From Amaurobius ferox (taxonomy: Eukaryota > Arthropoda > Arachnida > Araneae > Amaurobiidae): a stretch of DNA of 64,000 nt. Position 1 is the stretch's first letter. The number at the start of each line of letters is the position of its first letter. A program made the translations under genes and the position numbers. The notes beneath the pieces are model-generated. The model was not told where the DNA came from and searched no databases. It saw only the letters and a program-made list of their open reading frames with translations. This document shows positions 11,201 to 23,060 of the stretch, one piece after another. The stretch is from assembly GCA_951213105.1 (NCBI GenBank), contig OX578137.1:58404236-58468235 (forward strand). Direction: 5' to 3'.

Positions 11201-13507
11201 ATCACACATTGTTAAAGAACTTATTTAAAAAATGGCGCAGTCTAGTATTAGTTTTCCTGCCTTTGACAGACTTAAATATTAGTTTTTGATCATTATCATT
11301 GCAGCTTTAAAAGGTGATAGAGAATCAGACTTAATTTCGGCAATTGTATCTAATTTCGATAACACGTAAAATTTTCACCCTTCAAATTGAAACTAATAAT
11401 AACAACGACTAATAACTGAATTAGTATATGTTGAAATCAAACTTTATTTGAAGTCTAATACGAAGGAATTTCAATAAAAGCAGTCAAGAAGATCTATCAT
11501 TGTCTCATTCATATCATATAAGGGGTATGTGTAGAAGAATCCAAGGTCCTCAAGTTAGATTTCTCATTACCATGTGTATACTATATTATAATCACATGGA
11601 ACTCACTTCATAACTACTCTTTTATTCGATTCTTGCTAAACTTTTTATTGCAATCATTTTTAGTTCTGGCCAATTCAGACTCAGGAGCAAGATAGTATCT
11701 TGACTGTCAATAAAAATTAAAAATGCTTTTATCGGTCATGGTACAGAGGACTTTGCCTATGCCGAGGTCAAGGCACCAGTAATTTTACCATTAGAGTTTG
11801 TAGATTTCTAACATCTGCCGAATTGTCAGGAACTAAAAACTTCATCAGAGGAAACGGATTTTGTAAAGCCATTAGAACAAATATGCTGCCAGTAAAAAGA
11901 GACTGTAAGGTATGAGTTGTTTTTAGTGTTTTGAAGTATAGTTCATAATCCAAAGCGTCTGTTTAGTTTAGCTTGTTAATGAGCGTTAGGTTACATTATG
12001 TGGATGAACGATAAAATCCAAGACTCTTTCTAAATGCCATTAGAATTACAGAAGATGAAGGTTCTCCTTCTCTGTAATTTAATCATCGGGAACAGTAAAG
12101 TTAGTTGTGTTTTAAGTATTGCTTACGCATGTTTATAATAATTATCTGGAACTATTTTAAGTATTTTCTATAGAAATAGGTGGATCGATATCTGTTTGGG
12201 GATTTGGATCCATATAAGTTAGGAGTGGATATACAAACTTCAGTAATTTGTCCAAGAACATAATTATATACCCTTTCAATTCTATCTGTGATATATTTGG
12301 AAGTTGTCATAGAAAATATCGCCCATATCATGTAACTGGTTTTCTAAAACTTCTCCAGATCATAACAATCAATCGTTTGAGAATACAAAGTCAAAAATGT
12401 AATGAAATAATATTTTTCTTCCAACAAAAATATGGTTGAATAATATTTATAAAGTTATTTTTCGACGACGTCTTTAGTACTTTATATTACGCTCCATTAT
12501 TGCCAAATATCAGAGTTCCAATTAGTTTTCTCTCAACTGTTTCATTACGAAATCGTCTGGAAAATCATTTAGAACAAAATGAATCACAGCAAGGAATTCA
12601 TTTGACGTACATAGAACAAAACCCATAAAATTGTATTTTTATCTGCTGCCGGAAACTGTAAGAAACTAAAGAAATGTTCAATATAGTTTCCTATAAAGCG
12701 TTATTGTTACGCTATAAAGTTAGTCTGGTGAAAACTATGAAAACGGTTTTATTTTGTCTTAAAGATTGCAGAATATATTTTATTGTAGAAATTTTATGCC
12801 ATAAGTTACATTATGCTTATGGAATATTTTAAATCAATTTATAAAAGAATAGTATCAGTCTTGTCAAAAGTAATTTCTCAAAAATTAATAAAACCAAATC
12901 AAAACAATAGTGAAAGGAACTGAGTAGGCGGTTGAGTAGTCCGAAACTAAATCGCTATGTAAAATAACATGAATTATGTCTGGCAAACATACATCTCCTT
13001 TATTTTTAGGACTTGATAGATAGTCTTCTATCTGATTGTTATTTGTGTCAGACTTTTACTATAAATTCTACACATTGGCTAATAATCGATGCACAAATTT
13101 AAACCATTAATATATCCAATTAAAGATCGTAGCATGTAGATTTATTTTCAAATTCGGCCTCAGAATGCCTTTTGTGAAATTTTCAATATTTTTCCTTTAT
13201 CAAAGAATTCTAAGATGGAAATCGTATAACGTTTTTTCTCTGTTAAGTTTCATTTTCAATCTTTCGTTGAATGAAAGTAATTTTTTTATAAATAATATTT
13301 TAAAACGTTTTATTTTCACTGCCTACACTGTATAATATACAGAGTATTGCGCCTGGTTATAAAATTCGAATTTTAGTCCTTAATAGGCATTTGCCCATAT
13401 TTTTCAGAAACTTGAAATTGTGTTGAACATTTTTATCAGTGATATTTGTCTTTCTGTGCATGCTGGGATGATATTTTCAAGTATCGTTTAAACACATAAC
13501 AAAATAA
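11201..13507. other. AT-rich sequence, nothing recognised
   Basis: Short frames at 11768-11953 (minus) and 12248-12439 (plus) have no recognisable motif. No tandem or inverted repeat stands out. Confidence 0.5.
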
Positions 13508-14166
13508 CTCACAAGAGAACCTCAACTTCCGACTACTTTTAGCTGGAATTGTGTGGAAACGGTAGATACTAGTGAGAAATGTCCCTGAAATATTTCTTGA
13601 ATTGAGCGTGGAGATCTGTAGAAAAAAAAATCCCAAAGTTTACATGGATTAGAATGTTTGGTAGCTCTTACTTGAAGTATAATATGTATATTTATATAGT
13701 TTTTACATTATTATATTATTTACATTACAAGTTCCTTTAACTTTATTTCATGCCCATTAACTGCCCGCAATTGCCTCTCATCAGTGATGTTGTACTCTTC
13801 ACATAACAGATTAATAACATTCATAGGGTGTATCCTCACCATTGTGATCTACAGAAATTATATACATTATACCTTAATTATATACCTTATTATATACAGA
13901 AATTATATACATTATTAGCATAATGACTTCCATTAATTAGTTTTGTACCAGCCATAAATGTACATTCAAACGTGTTCAGAGTAGTAAAAAGAGAAGAAGA
14001 AATTTTTCTCATGCTAATCCATGTAAACTTTGGGAATTTTTTTTCTACTTATCTCCGTGCTCAATTCAAAAGACATTTCAGGGACATTAGTTTCTCGATA
14101 GTATCTACCGTTTCCAACCAATTCCAGCTGAAACTAACCGGAACAAAAGTTGAGGTTCCCTTGTCA
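13508..14166. repeat. Foldback repeat: two about 150-bp inverted arms, 360-bp spacer
   Basis: Left arm 13508-13652 and right arm 14013-14166 are reverse complements with moderate divergence. The inner ends contain a 20-base perfect match (AATCCATGTAAACTTTGGGA on the right arm). Other matching blocks are around CATTTCAGGGACAT and TTCCAGCT. Both arms contain open frames only because they mirror each other. No transposase is visible. It could be a MITE-like foldback element or an inverted duplication. Confidence 0.7.
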
Positions 14167-14486
14167 GATAAACGAAACCGAGGCGATTCAAATGGTATTT
14201 CATATGAATATTGCAATCTTGAAAATGCTGAAATTTTAACGATTTTACGTTTCAGTCCATAAAAATGATCTCAATGTTTCGAATTTTGTTTTTAATCATA
14301 AGATTTCACAGACAGTCAACCGTATTAAATAAACAACTATCTTAGGTATATACTTTAATATATACGAGCAACTAATATATTTTTCAACTTTAATATATAC
14401 TCGTATAGCAAAGATAACCAACTTGTTTGGTAAAAAAGTCTTTCATATTAAGATAATTAATTATGCACTTTAAATAACTAATATAT

Positions 14487-14526
14487 CCAGAGCTCTTTCG
14501 AACGTCACTACGTCCTTCATCAGTGG
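14487..14526 (-). ncRNA. Compact hammerhead ribozyme motif (left member of an inverted pair)
   Basis: The minus strand reads CCA CTGATGA AGGACGTAGTGACGTT CGAAA GAGCTC TGG (spaces added). All core parts are intact: CTGATGA, stem II (ACGT...ACGT region), GAAA, A15.1-U16.1 in a palindromic stem III (GAGCTC) and a CCA/TGG stem I. The expected cleavage is after the C of CTC. This is the minimal type I layout known from Penelope-like terminal repeats, thought to act as dimers because stem III is so short. It is the best-preserved hammerhead in the window. Confidence 0.75.
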
Positions 14527-14591
14527 CAATAGAAATTGTTTAATATGTGTCGAATATAAGCTCTTTGCTACATCTTAAATAATTTATATTG

Positions 14592-14631
14592 CCACTGATG
14601 AAGGACGTCGTGACGTTTGAAAAAGCTCTGG
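14592..14631 (+). ncRNA. Compact hammerhead ribozyme motif (right member of an inverted pair)
   Basis: CCACTGATGA at 14592-14601 is followed by a stem II with a perfect ACGTC/GACGT helix, then TGAAAAAGCTCTGG. Compared with its partner at 14487-14526, the base before GAAA and the first stem III base differ (GAAAAAGCTC versus GAAAGAGCTC), so it may be weaker. A 65-base spacer separates the two; homology extends into the spacer and outward flanks. Confidence 0.65.
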
Positions 14632-14649
14632 ATCTATTCGTAATTTAAC

Positions 14650-16458
14650 GTACATCATTAATGGTGTTATTATTAAATATCTTTTTACCATACAACTTGG
14701 TTGTGTTTGCTATATATGTACTAAATTGGCTTGTTTCCATTCTTATTGATATTTTAGGTATATCACAAGGAAAATCCGTACGCTGTATACTTCATATTTT
14801 TACGTTGCTTTACAGTTGAGCATTGAAATTAAATCTGGCACCCATATAGACTAACTTGTACAAGTAAACTAATTAAGACTAACTTGTAACTTGACTAACA
14901 CCCTTACAAGCCTTACAGACTAACTTGTTCAACCATTGTTAGGTTTTAATGAAATATGATTTTCTATAAAAGTAACCAAGTTCCTTTGGAATGATATACC
15001 TATAAATTACGTATTCTATGCCCCATTGAAAATTAAATAGCCTGTTTTCGGCTAGCCAAAAAGAGTCTATAGATGATGTTATCTGCAATGGGGGCATAAT
15101 GTAATCTTTGGGAACGTCCCAATAGGTGCATTCTGTGATTAAGAACTTAGCTATTGTGTAGTCCGAGTTAAATTTTAAAGAAATTGGATGGTAACTTAGG
15201 AATGTATTTCTTATCTTTCACAAAGGATTTAAAATTTTTTACGCATAGCATATTTTCTTGCTGCTACTGCAGAAATGTGACTGTTACATGCTGAAGAGCG
15301 CATATTCATTGTAAAACCATGTCATAGACGATGTTTTTTTGCAAAGAAAATGTGATTATGACCTTATAAACGCCCCTTCGAGCTGGGTTCTGTAACTGCT
15401 TGTATATCAGGGTTATTCAGGCTTCAGTCGTCTACTGCTTCTAACCTCCAAGATTGAATTGCATGGGCACCAGTTTAAAGCATGCATTTGTTGGAAATTG
15501 AATAGTTGATATATCCGGCTAACCAGACTATGCTCTGTCTGTTGATATATTGAGGCGAGTACCTCTTTCTCTTAATTTAAAATGGACCCAAAAATGAATC
15601 GAATAATTAAAAGATATTTATATGCATAAAAATGTCAAACGATAAATTTTGCTTTCTGATGCAATTTGCCTTTTAATATCATTTAGCCGTTCTCGTAAGG
15701 GATAAATGAAATTTATTAAGAGCCATTGCACTCTTGCAATAAAAAATTAATTAATTCCAAGTTACTTTCATTAGGACTGATATCCAATGCAGATTTTCGT
15801 TAATGAATTTCCTCGTGATGGTTAATGAATTTATATCCATCAACAGTAAGTGGGAATGGTTCTAATGAGGAAGCATGTTTGCATACGAAATTGATAAATT
15901 GCTGCTAATATGAGATGCAAGAGTGGTTTCTTCGAAAGTTATTGCGATAAAATATACTATGTATTTATCTTTATAGTTCTGGAAGTCCATAATTTTTTGC
16001 AATTCATTCATTTACTTGCAGATATACCTCACGTTGCTCGTGCTTGGTGCAAATAGTAATAGTATTCTAAAAAATTAATTAACTTCTTTAAAAAAATGAA
16101 TTCACTTTCCCTATAAAAATGTAAAGCATTTCTATTTACATTAAAAGTTAACTAGAGTGTGACTCAACTCAAGTTTTTCATACCAAAATCCATACACCAA
16201 ACAGATAGACAACACTCCAAAAACAGTCAAACCGTGTTTAGGAGGTCTTAAAACATATATTGGTATCAAAATATCGAATTAAAAAATTTTCATGAAAACA
16301 ATACTTCCTCTATGCTATATATTACATAGTATGAAAAAGTAAAAATTATCTAAATAGCAATTTTTTCCTGTTGCGGATGTAACCCAATTTGCAAATAAAT
16401 ATAGAACGTGACTTTGCGTACAATGAATAATAAACTAACTTACAACATAAAATGCAAC
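14650..16458. other. AT-rich sequence, nothing recognised
   Basis: No frame longer than about 60 codons and no repeat matched elsewhere. Confidence 0.5.
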
Positions 16459-16551
16459 GGATATAAAGTTAAGTAAACAGATGAATATAAAGTTAAGTAA
16501 ACAGGAGGATAAAAAGTTAAGTAAGTAGACGGATATAAAGTCAAGTAAGCG
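16459..16551 (+). repeat. Short tandem repeat around GATATAAAGTTAAGTAA
   Basis: About four units of 26-30 bases with the shared core ATAAAGTTAAGTAA. Confidence 0.7.
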
Positions 16552-17199
16552 ACTCATGTTTACCATTCTATTAAATCATGCTCTACCTCTAACTTATTAA
16601 AGTTTGAACTGGATCGCTTGAAAGTTGTTTTCTTAGATCGTAGATTCTCGCTAAAAATTGTTAATAGTGCTTTTCACAGATTTTCTAAGCTACCTTAGAG
16701 GACGGAAGATCCAGTTAAAACTTAGGAAATATTATTTGCCTCTTTTTCTATGATAAAATTAGTTATAACATTGCTGGAATTTTCAGTCAGTTTTACTTAC
16801 TTCTATTTGACATTCTCCCTTATCAGTAGAATAAATGCTACTTCCTTTAAGAGTCCTATTTAAAAGTACAATAATTGGGACATTTATTAAATACCTTGTC
16901 ATTGCGGATTATCTTATATTGATCAAACTAACCGTGACTTAAAGCACTGCTCTAAAGAACATTAAAAGTATGTCAAAAACTAAAAAATTATTAAAATTAA
17001 TTCAATCGCTTATTATTGCAGAGTGACCAGTCACTAGTTTAATTTTTCTTCTGCCTCTAAATGTGCTCTTGATGTGCTCTTAAATGTGCTCTTAGTTTTC
17101 GATTTGGATTTATTTAAAACTTTTTATAATAATAGTAATTGCAGCAATCTGGTAAAATGATTCGTTAATGACGCTCTATTTTTCCGAGGTATGGCATAA

Positions 17200-17541
17200 C
17201 CACATCAAATTTTTTTCTATTTGATTCTTTTTCTGCTCTTTGGGTTCACATACTCTCTATTTTGCCTATTTTATCTTGTTTACTTTTATAGTTCATTTAC
17301 CATTTCAGGTTTTGGCTTGTTCAAACTGCAGAAGGAGATCCAAAGTTTGCCGAAACGTATGTTTGCTTACTTTGTTTTTGCTGCAATTTGCGTTGTAATT
17401 TATCTAGTTTATCATCAATTTGCAAATTTTTTAAGTTTGATTAACATAATATACCCAAATGAAGATGCTGAAATTGAAGTAAAACATTTTTGTGTATCTT
17501 TTTCCAGTTTATACAGTTCAGTTATACAGAATTGGAAATAA
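17200..17541 (+). CDS. Hydrophobic open frame, possible membrane-protein fragment
   Basis: The frame opens after a stop at 17197, has no early ATG (the first long run starts at TTG, 17221) and ends at 17541. It encodes a strongly hydrophobic N-terminal segment, a basic stretch (KLQKEIQSLPKR) and a second hydrophobic helix, then an acidic tail. A two-helix pattern could fit an exon or relic of a multi-spanning receptor. In AT-rich DNA, however, Phe/Leu/Ile/Tyr-rich frames arise by chance. No diagnostic motif is seen. Confidence 0.15.
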   Translation, partial: PHQIFFYLILFLLFGFTYSLFCLFYLVYFYSSFTISGFGLFKLQKEIQSLPKRMFAYFVFAAICVVIYLVYHQFANFLSLINIIYPNEDAEIEVKHFCVSFSSLYSSVIQNWK

Positions 17542-18353
17542 TTAATTTGAAAAACCTTTGTTAGTATGAAACGGAAGATAGCATAAGAAATTGGAAATAA
17601 AGAATTTCAATAATCTCATTTTATTATATGGCATTACATAATGAAATATAATCCAAAATAGCTTCTCCGGTTATTAAATTTATTTTTCTTCCAATTCCTT
17701 TGCTACTTAGATCATATAACTTACTATTGGAACATTTGACTAATAAAACTATCGTATCAAGGCAATTTGATTCCGTTGCGAGGTAATACGATACGATATT
17801 CGTCTAAAGAAGTTTTTGAAAAGATGTTCTGTTTATTGTTATTTCAGCAGCAATATTCAAAATTTGGCATCAATAAATAGTTAAGCTTTGATAATGATTT
17901 TGCATACAAGCTCGAAACTTTTCTCGGAGGCATTGAAATTTGATTGAAGACCTTTGATAATTAACTATTTGTAACACATTAGACCGATAATAATAGATAA
18001 ATTAATTTTGAATAATTTATGTAGGAAATATTCTTTTATGTCTTTAGAACTCCATGGATACGGTGACTCTGATGAGCTTATGATTGTTTTCGTCCCTTGT
18101 GTAAGGCTTGCAAACAGTCATTTATCAAAGATTAGAGCGATTTCCGTCATGTTTCTTAGTTTAAGAAAAGTAAATCTTTGTACAAACAATAAAAATATAT
18201 GGACTGTGAATCTCCAATCGAATTTCTCATACATTTAAATTTCACAATATTAAGGCCTATAAGCACCGAGGGATATGACTCGTACTGGAAATTAGTGAAG
18301 TACCCAGGTGAAGATAAATACTACCTTTAAATTACTAGGGAAGGGAAGAAAGA

Positions 18354-18545
18354 TCAAATAAAAGGGATTTTACTAGACTGATAGGGATTTTGGGGAGGAG
18401 GTACGATGTCCCATTGATCACGATGTTCCTTTTCCGAGTCTTCAGAAGATGAAGTAACTGGGGTATAAACATAGTACCTAGTAGGGTGAGAGAGAAAGGG
18501 AAATATAGGGAAGGAAATCCTGGGGGCGTAGAGCCTTGAGTGAAT
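18354..18545 (-). CDS. Short hydrophilic open frame, unidentified
   Basis: One minus-strand frame runs from just after a stop near 18548 to TGA at 18354-18356. It includes YVYTPVTSSSEDSEKEH and a Pro-rich PPPQNPYQ stretch. This composition is unlike the surrounding AT-driven frames and would fit a disordered C-terminus or a terminal exon. There is no start codon and no homologue I recognise. A different minus frame over the same DNA is longer (86 codons) but hydrophobic and unconvincing. Confidence 0.18.
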   Translation of the reverse strand: MHSRLYAPRISFPIFPFLSHPTRYYVYTPVTSSSEDSEKEHRDQWDIVPPPQNPYQSSKIPFI

Positions 18546-18599
18546 TTTTTATTCCAGCATTCTTCCAGAAATAATTCAAGAACCACTAGATCCACAAAA

Positions 18600-19582
18600 G
18601 TAGTTTTTATACCATCATATGCAAAGAAGTTTTGAATTTTGTTAATTAACTCTGTACATACAACAAATCTCGAGATATTTTAATTTAGAGTTATAGCAGA
18701 CTATTTTTTTATTATATTTTATAATTCAATTTTTATACCATTTGGATTCCATTTCAAACATACTAACGGAGTTACAATAGAGTTAGAGAGAAGGAGATAA
18801 AACTACTGTGGATGAAACACTTGAAAATGTTACAATGCTTTGAGAATTATATCTAGGTACACCTTGTGTTAGTAAAGTAGTCACTATTGTTAGTTAACAC
18901 AACAGAAATATAGTATATAGTATATGTATTTTTGATTATTTTTGAATTAAGGGTTCCTTAATTATGAGTATAATTAACCAGTAATTTTTCATAGTTGTGG
19001 GATAGAGTACAGACCATATAGATTTAAAAATAAATTAAAAGATAAAATAAGTTTGAATACGTAGAAATACTCTTTATTGTTTCAATTCTAATTTGCTTTG
19101 TGCTAATAATTTATTTCTACAAAATTGACAGTTTCAATAAATGTTTTAGACCTTTAGCCATAGAAATTAATGCAAGACTACTTCTCTTACCCCAGCGACA
19201 CCTGCATTATTGTTTCACACGATATTGGTGTTTCATTAAAGTTTTAACTCTTTACTGTTGTCTTCATGAAAGCTACTCTTCAAATATCGAAATCATCTGC
19301 TCCATTAAATTTTTAGGCTAAAATGCTTGAAAACTTGGCAAAAATGCAGTGGTCGCAGATGTAATATTGCTATACGTACTGCAATTTACATGAGCGCGCC
19401 ATTTTTATGATTAATTTGAAACTGTTTTTGATATTCAGAATTATTATTAAATGTGGTAGGCGTCACACTGAGTGACAAAGCGCGTGTTGAAGCCCCAGAT
19501 CGTCCGACTTATCCTGAGGACTTATCCTAAGCAACTATTTAAACGGCCGGTACCCAGCGCGTGTGTAAATAATCAGTTTAAT
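18600..19582. other. AT-rich sequence, nothing recognised
   Basis: A 73-codon frame at 19100-19321 shows no motif. The stretch ends at the edge of an R2 copy. Confidence 0.5.
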
Positions 19583-20560
19583 AAAAAAATCTGATGTGGG
19601 CAGCACATGACTTTCCTTATATAATGCAATGGATTTACTACTTTTACAGTAAAGAAAACGTAGATTATTTTTATAGTAGTTATTTATATTCTTTCCAAGA
19701 TATTGAATTTTCATCAATGAGTTGTCATTTTCCATGTCGTCATCATCAATGAGTCGTCATTGATTTAGAGTCATTTTTATCCATTTGGCGAGTTTTTCGT
19801 TAATTGAGCAACATTTAAAAAAGTCGCCAAGTTGGCGATCCAAGTTGGCATTCCACCACATTCGTCGCCAAAATCTCGCCAAGCGTTATGGATGAAGAAA
19901 TAAGTTATTTTTACAGCAGATAAATGACTATTGGCGTTCAAATAAAAAAGTATTATTTAAGGTATCTTTTTCCATGAATGGAACGAGCTAGATCCACGAG
20001 AATGATGTCACCAAATTTATCGCATGGTATTACATATGAAAAGTGAACATGTTTCTCAATAGGAAATATATATATTTTTTATTTTATATGACCTTTTGAT
20101 AATTTTTTTTGAAAAATGTACAATATCCCAAGAACGGTTCATGTTAGCGGTCTAAAATTTATGCCGATCGTTTTCTAATGAAAAATTACATAAGAAATGT
20201 CTATTTGCGTAACTTTATTAGCGGTTTGGATTTTTTGACGATTTTTTTAAAATTTCACTCGAAAATTTAGGGGAGTTCCGAATATTCGATTACGTATAAA
20301 AACAATAAACTTCCAGTGTTTACGGATTGTGATTTTTGTACGAAATTTCGTTTAAATCGGTCCATTCGTTCGTGAGTTATCGTCTCCACAGATTCACTGA
20401 CACACACACACACACACACACACAGAGACATCACTCCAAAAATGTTTGTTTCGTGATCAGAGATGCTTGAAACGTGCTCTCCCGTCGAAAACTCGAATTC
20501 GAATTTTCAACCCCGTCACAATACTTTCCTTATACATTATGTACGTATATAAGGAAAGTA
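19583..20560 (-). mobile_element. Repeat R2, copy a (terminal-palindrome element)
   Basis: R2 has no ORF. In its own orientation it begins with a palindrome TACTTTCCTTATA...TATAAGGAAAGTA, then a conserved GAAAATTCGAATTCGA box, a TG microsatellite and AT-rich sequence studded with GGCGA/TCGCC palindromes. It ends with an inverted match to its start (ATAAGGAAAGTC) and a CATGTG/CACATG hairpin before a T-run. Here the 5-prime palindrome is at 20522-20560 and the 3-prime hairpin near 19590-19612. The subterminal inverted repeat plus 3-prime hairpin resembles Helentron-associated elements (inference). Confidence 0.65.
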
Positions 20561-20667
20561 ATAATATGAGAAACAATGTTTTTAAGTATTATATAGAAAT
20601 ATTTTACTTTTAGTTTAAAGTATTACTTTCAGTTACAAGACTTTGTGATGGATGTTGTCTCATTTTT

Positions 20668-20794
20668 ACTTTCCTTATATGCATAGTATAATGCATAAGG
20701 AGAGTATTGTGACGGGTCGAAAATTCGAATTCGAGGTTTCAACGGGAGAGAACGTTTCAAGCATCCCTGAACGAATCAAACGTTTTTGAGGTGA

Positions 20795-20851
<57 letters not shown>

Positions 20852-22530
20852 ATGTGCGTGTGCGTGTGCGTGTGTGCATGTGTGTGTGCGTGTGCGTGTG
20901 TTTGTACGTGTGTATGTGTTCGTGCCTGTGTGTGTGTGCATTTGTGTGCGTGTTTGTGTATGTGCGCGTATGTGTGTGAAAGTATGTGTGTGGATGTCAG
21001 TGAGACTGTGAAGACGACATCTCACGAACGAAGAAATCGATTCGAACGAAATTTGGTACAAAAATTATAGTGCGTGAATACTGAAAATGTACTGTTTCTA
21101 AATGCAATCGAATGTACAGAATCCCCTTAATATTTCGAGTGAGGTTTTGAAAAAAATCATCAAAAAATCAAAACCTTTAATAAAGTTACGCAAATAGACA
21201 TATATTATGTAATTTTTAATTAGAAAACGATTGATATAAACTTTAGAACGCTAGCATGAACCATTTTTGAGATATTATACATTTTTCAAATAAATTTATC
21301 AAAAAATTCCATAAATTAAAAAAGAAGTATTAACTGTTGAGAAACATGTTCACATTTCATGTGTAATATCATGCGATAAATTTGTAGACGTCATTCTCGT
21401 GGATCTAGCTCATTCCAGTCATGAGAAAAGATTGAGTAATACTTTTGTATTTGAACGCCATTAGTCATTTATCTGCAATAAGAATAACTTATTTCTCCAT
21501 TCATAACGCTTTGCGAGATTTTGGCGATGAATTTAGCGAAATATCACCAACTTGGCGACTTTTTAAATGGTGGCAAATTAACGGAAATGTCACCATACTT
21601 ATAAAAATTGCGCTAAATCAATGAAAATTACGATTAATTGGCAAAATTTAATATCTTGGAAAGAATATAATTATTTACTATAATAAGAATAACCTATTTT
21701 TTCCGTCCGTAACATTTGGCAAAATTTTGGTGACGAATTTGTCGGAATATCTCCAACTTGCTGACTTTTTAAATGCTGCTAAATTGACGAAAATGTCACC
21801 CAATTGATAAAAATTCGTCAAATTGGTGAAACCGACGTCAAATTAATTAAATGATGACTAATTGAGTTCAATGTCTTGGAAAGAACATAAGAGTAGAATG
21901 TAAGAATAACCCATTTCTCCGTCCATAATGGAGAGAAATTTAGCGGGATTTCGCCAACTTGCTGACTATTTTATATGTTGTCAAATTGACAAAAATGTCA
22001 TAAAATTGATAAAAATGAAGACAAATGCGAAGTAATGTTTCGCGAATTATGATTTCCGTGATATGACTGGCATAGTTTCTAGTATATAAGAAATATTTTT
22101 CTCTCCGTTTGTCTGTAACACTTGCTGATGTATTTTGCGAACTTGGCGAATAATCTAGCGACGTATCGCCAATTTAGCGATATTTCACCCCAGATTGACG
22201 AAAATATCGACAAAATTGCCAAAATGAAGCTAAATTAATGAAAATGACGCCTAATTGGTCAATTAATTATTAAAATATTTTAATATATGAACTATGTCGC
22301 TTATGGAGGATGGTATCAATATTGCTATTTGTTTATTTAGAGTTGAGCGAAATATAATTTAATTGGGTATTTAGAAATTGTTTTGCATGTTGTCATCCGG
22401 AAAATCGCCAAATGTACAGTTCAACCTTAAAAGCACAGTGCCGTGGAACTTATACTTTATTTTTTGACTGTAAAAGGAGTAAATTCATTGTAATAAGGAA
22501 AACCATGTGCTGCCTCCATCAGATTTTTTT
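20668..22530 (+). mobile_element. Repeat R2, copy b, with about four internal 200-bp modules
   Basis: Same family as 19583-20560 in opposite orientation, with the two 5-prime palindromes facing each other 107 bp apart. It starts TACTTTCCTTATATGCATAG and ends with the ATGTGCTGCC hairpin remnant and a T-run near 22530. It is twice the usual length because a module beginning AAGAATAAC (or AAGAAATA) is repeated near 21480, 21685, 21902 and 22088. A long TG/TGTGCG tract lies at 20793-20990. Confidence 0.65.
20793..20990 (+). repeat. (TG)n-rich microsatellite inside R2b
   Basis: A pure TG tract to about 20842, then degenerate TGTGCG/TGTATG. The Val/Cys and Thr/His open frames in all readings come from this repeat. 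Confidence 0.9.
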
Positions 22531-22904
22531 ATTGTTATATATACATTCATGTGAGCTAGAAAAACAATCTTTAGAATTCCTCTCTTTTACCAGTAGTGTA
22601 TTAAGTATATTTGAAATATTATAATTTAAAATGACGGTTAGTGTTATTAAACGGAATATGATGGGCTACCTGCCACTGGAATGCAACTTAAATTGGTGCA
22701 AACCAGCACCTTAATATGTGCAAACCATCAATATGTGCAAACCAGCAATATGTGCAAATCAAAGTAAGAGCAATTTCTATTTGATGTTATATTTCTTTTT
22801 TATAGAGACAATTCTTACTTTTTGAAAGAATAATCTATAGAAAAAAATATTGGGACTAAGTAGAAAATTATCGAAAAGTTTTCGATGGATTCACACATTT
22901 AGAG

Positions 22905-23060
22905 CTCGATTCGAATGTTTTTGAGGTGATGTTTATGTGTATGTGTATGCTTATATATGTTTGTATGTGTATTTGTGAGTTCATGGAGACAACATTTGAA
23001 GGTTAAATGAACCAATTCGAAGAAAATTAAAGACGGTTAATAAAATTTGTGAGTATTTGA
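22905..23060 (+). mobile_element. R2 fragment, copy c
   Basis: TTCGAATGTTTTTGAGGTGATGT and the following TGTATGTG tract match the R2 5-prime region. The flanks are too diverged to set ends. Confidence 0.45.

Noticed and set aside
11768..11953. Small minus frame as a possible gene
   Set aside because: 61 codons without motif, consistent with chance.
17221..17541. Chemoreceptor-like multi-helix protein
   Set aside because: Only hydrophobicity supports it; no signature motif or exon neighbours. Kept as a low-confidence open frame only.
20675..21070. Long Val/Cys and Thr/His open frames on both strands
   Set aside because: They are translations of a TG/CA microsatellite inside R2b.
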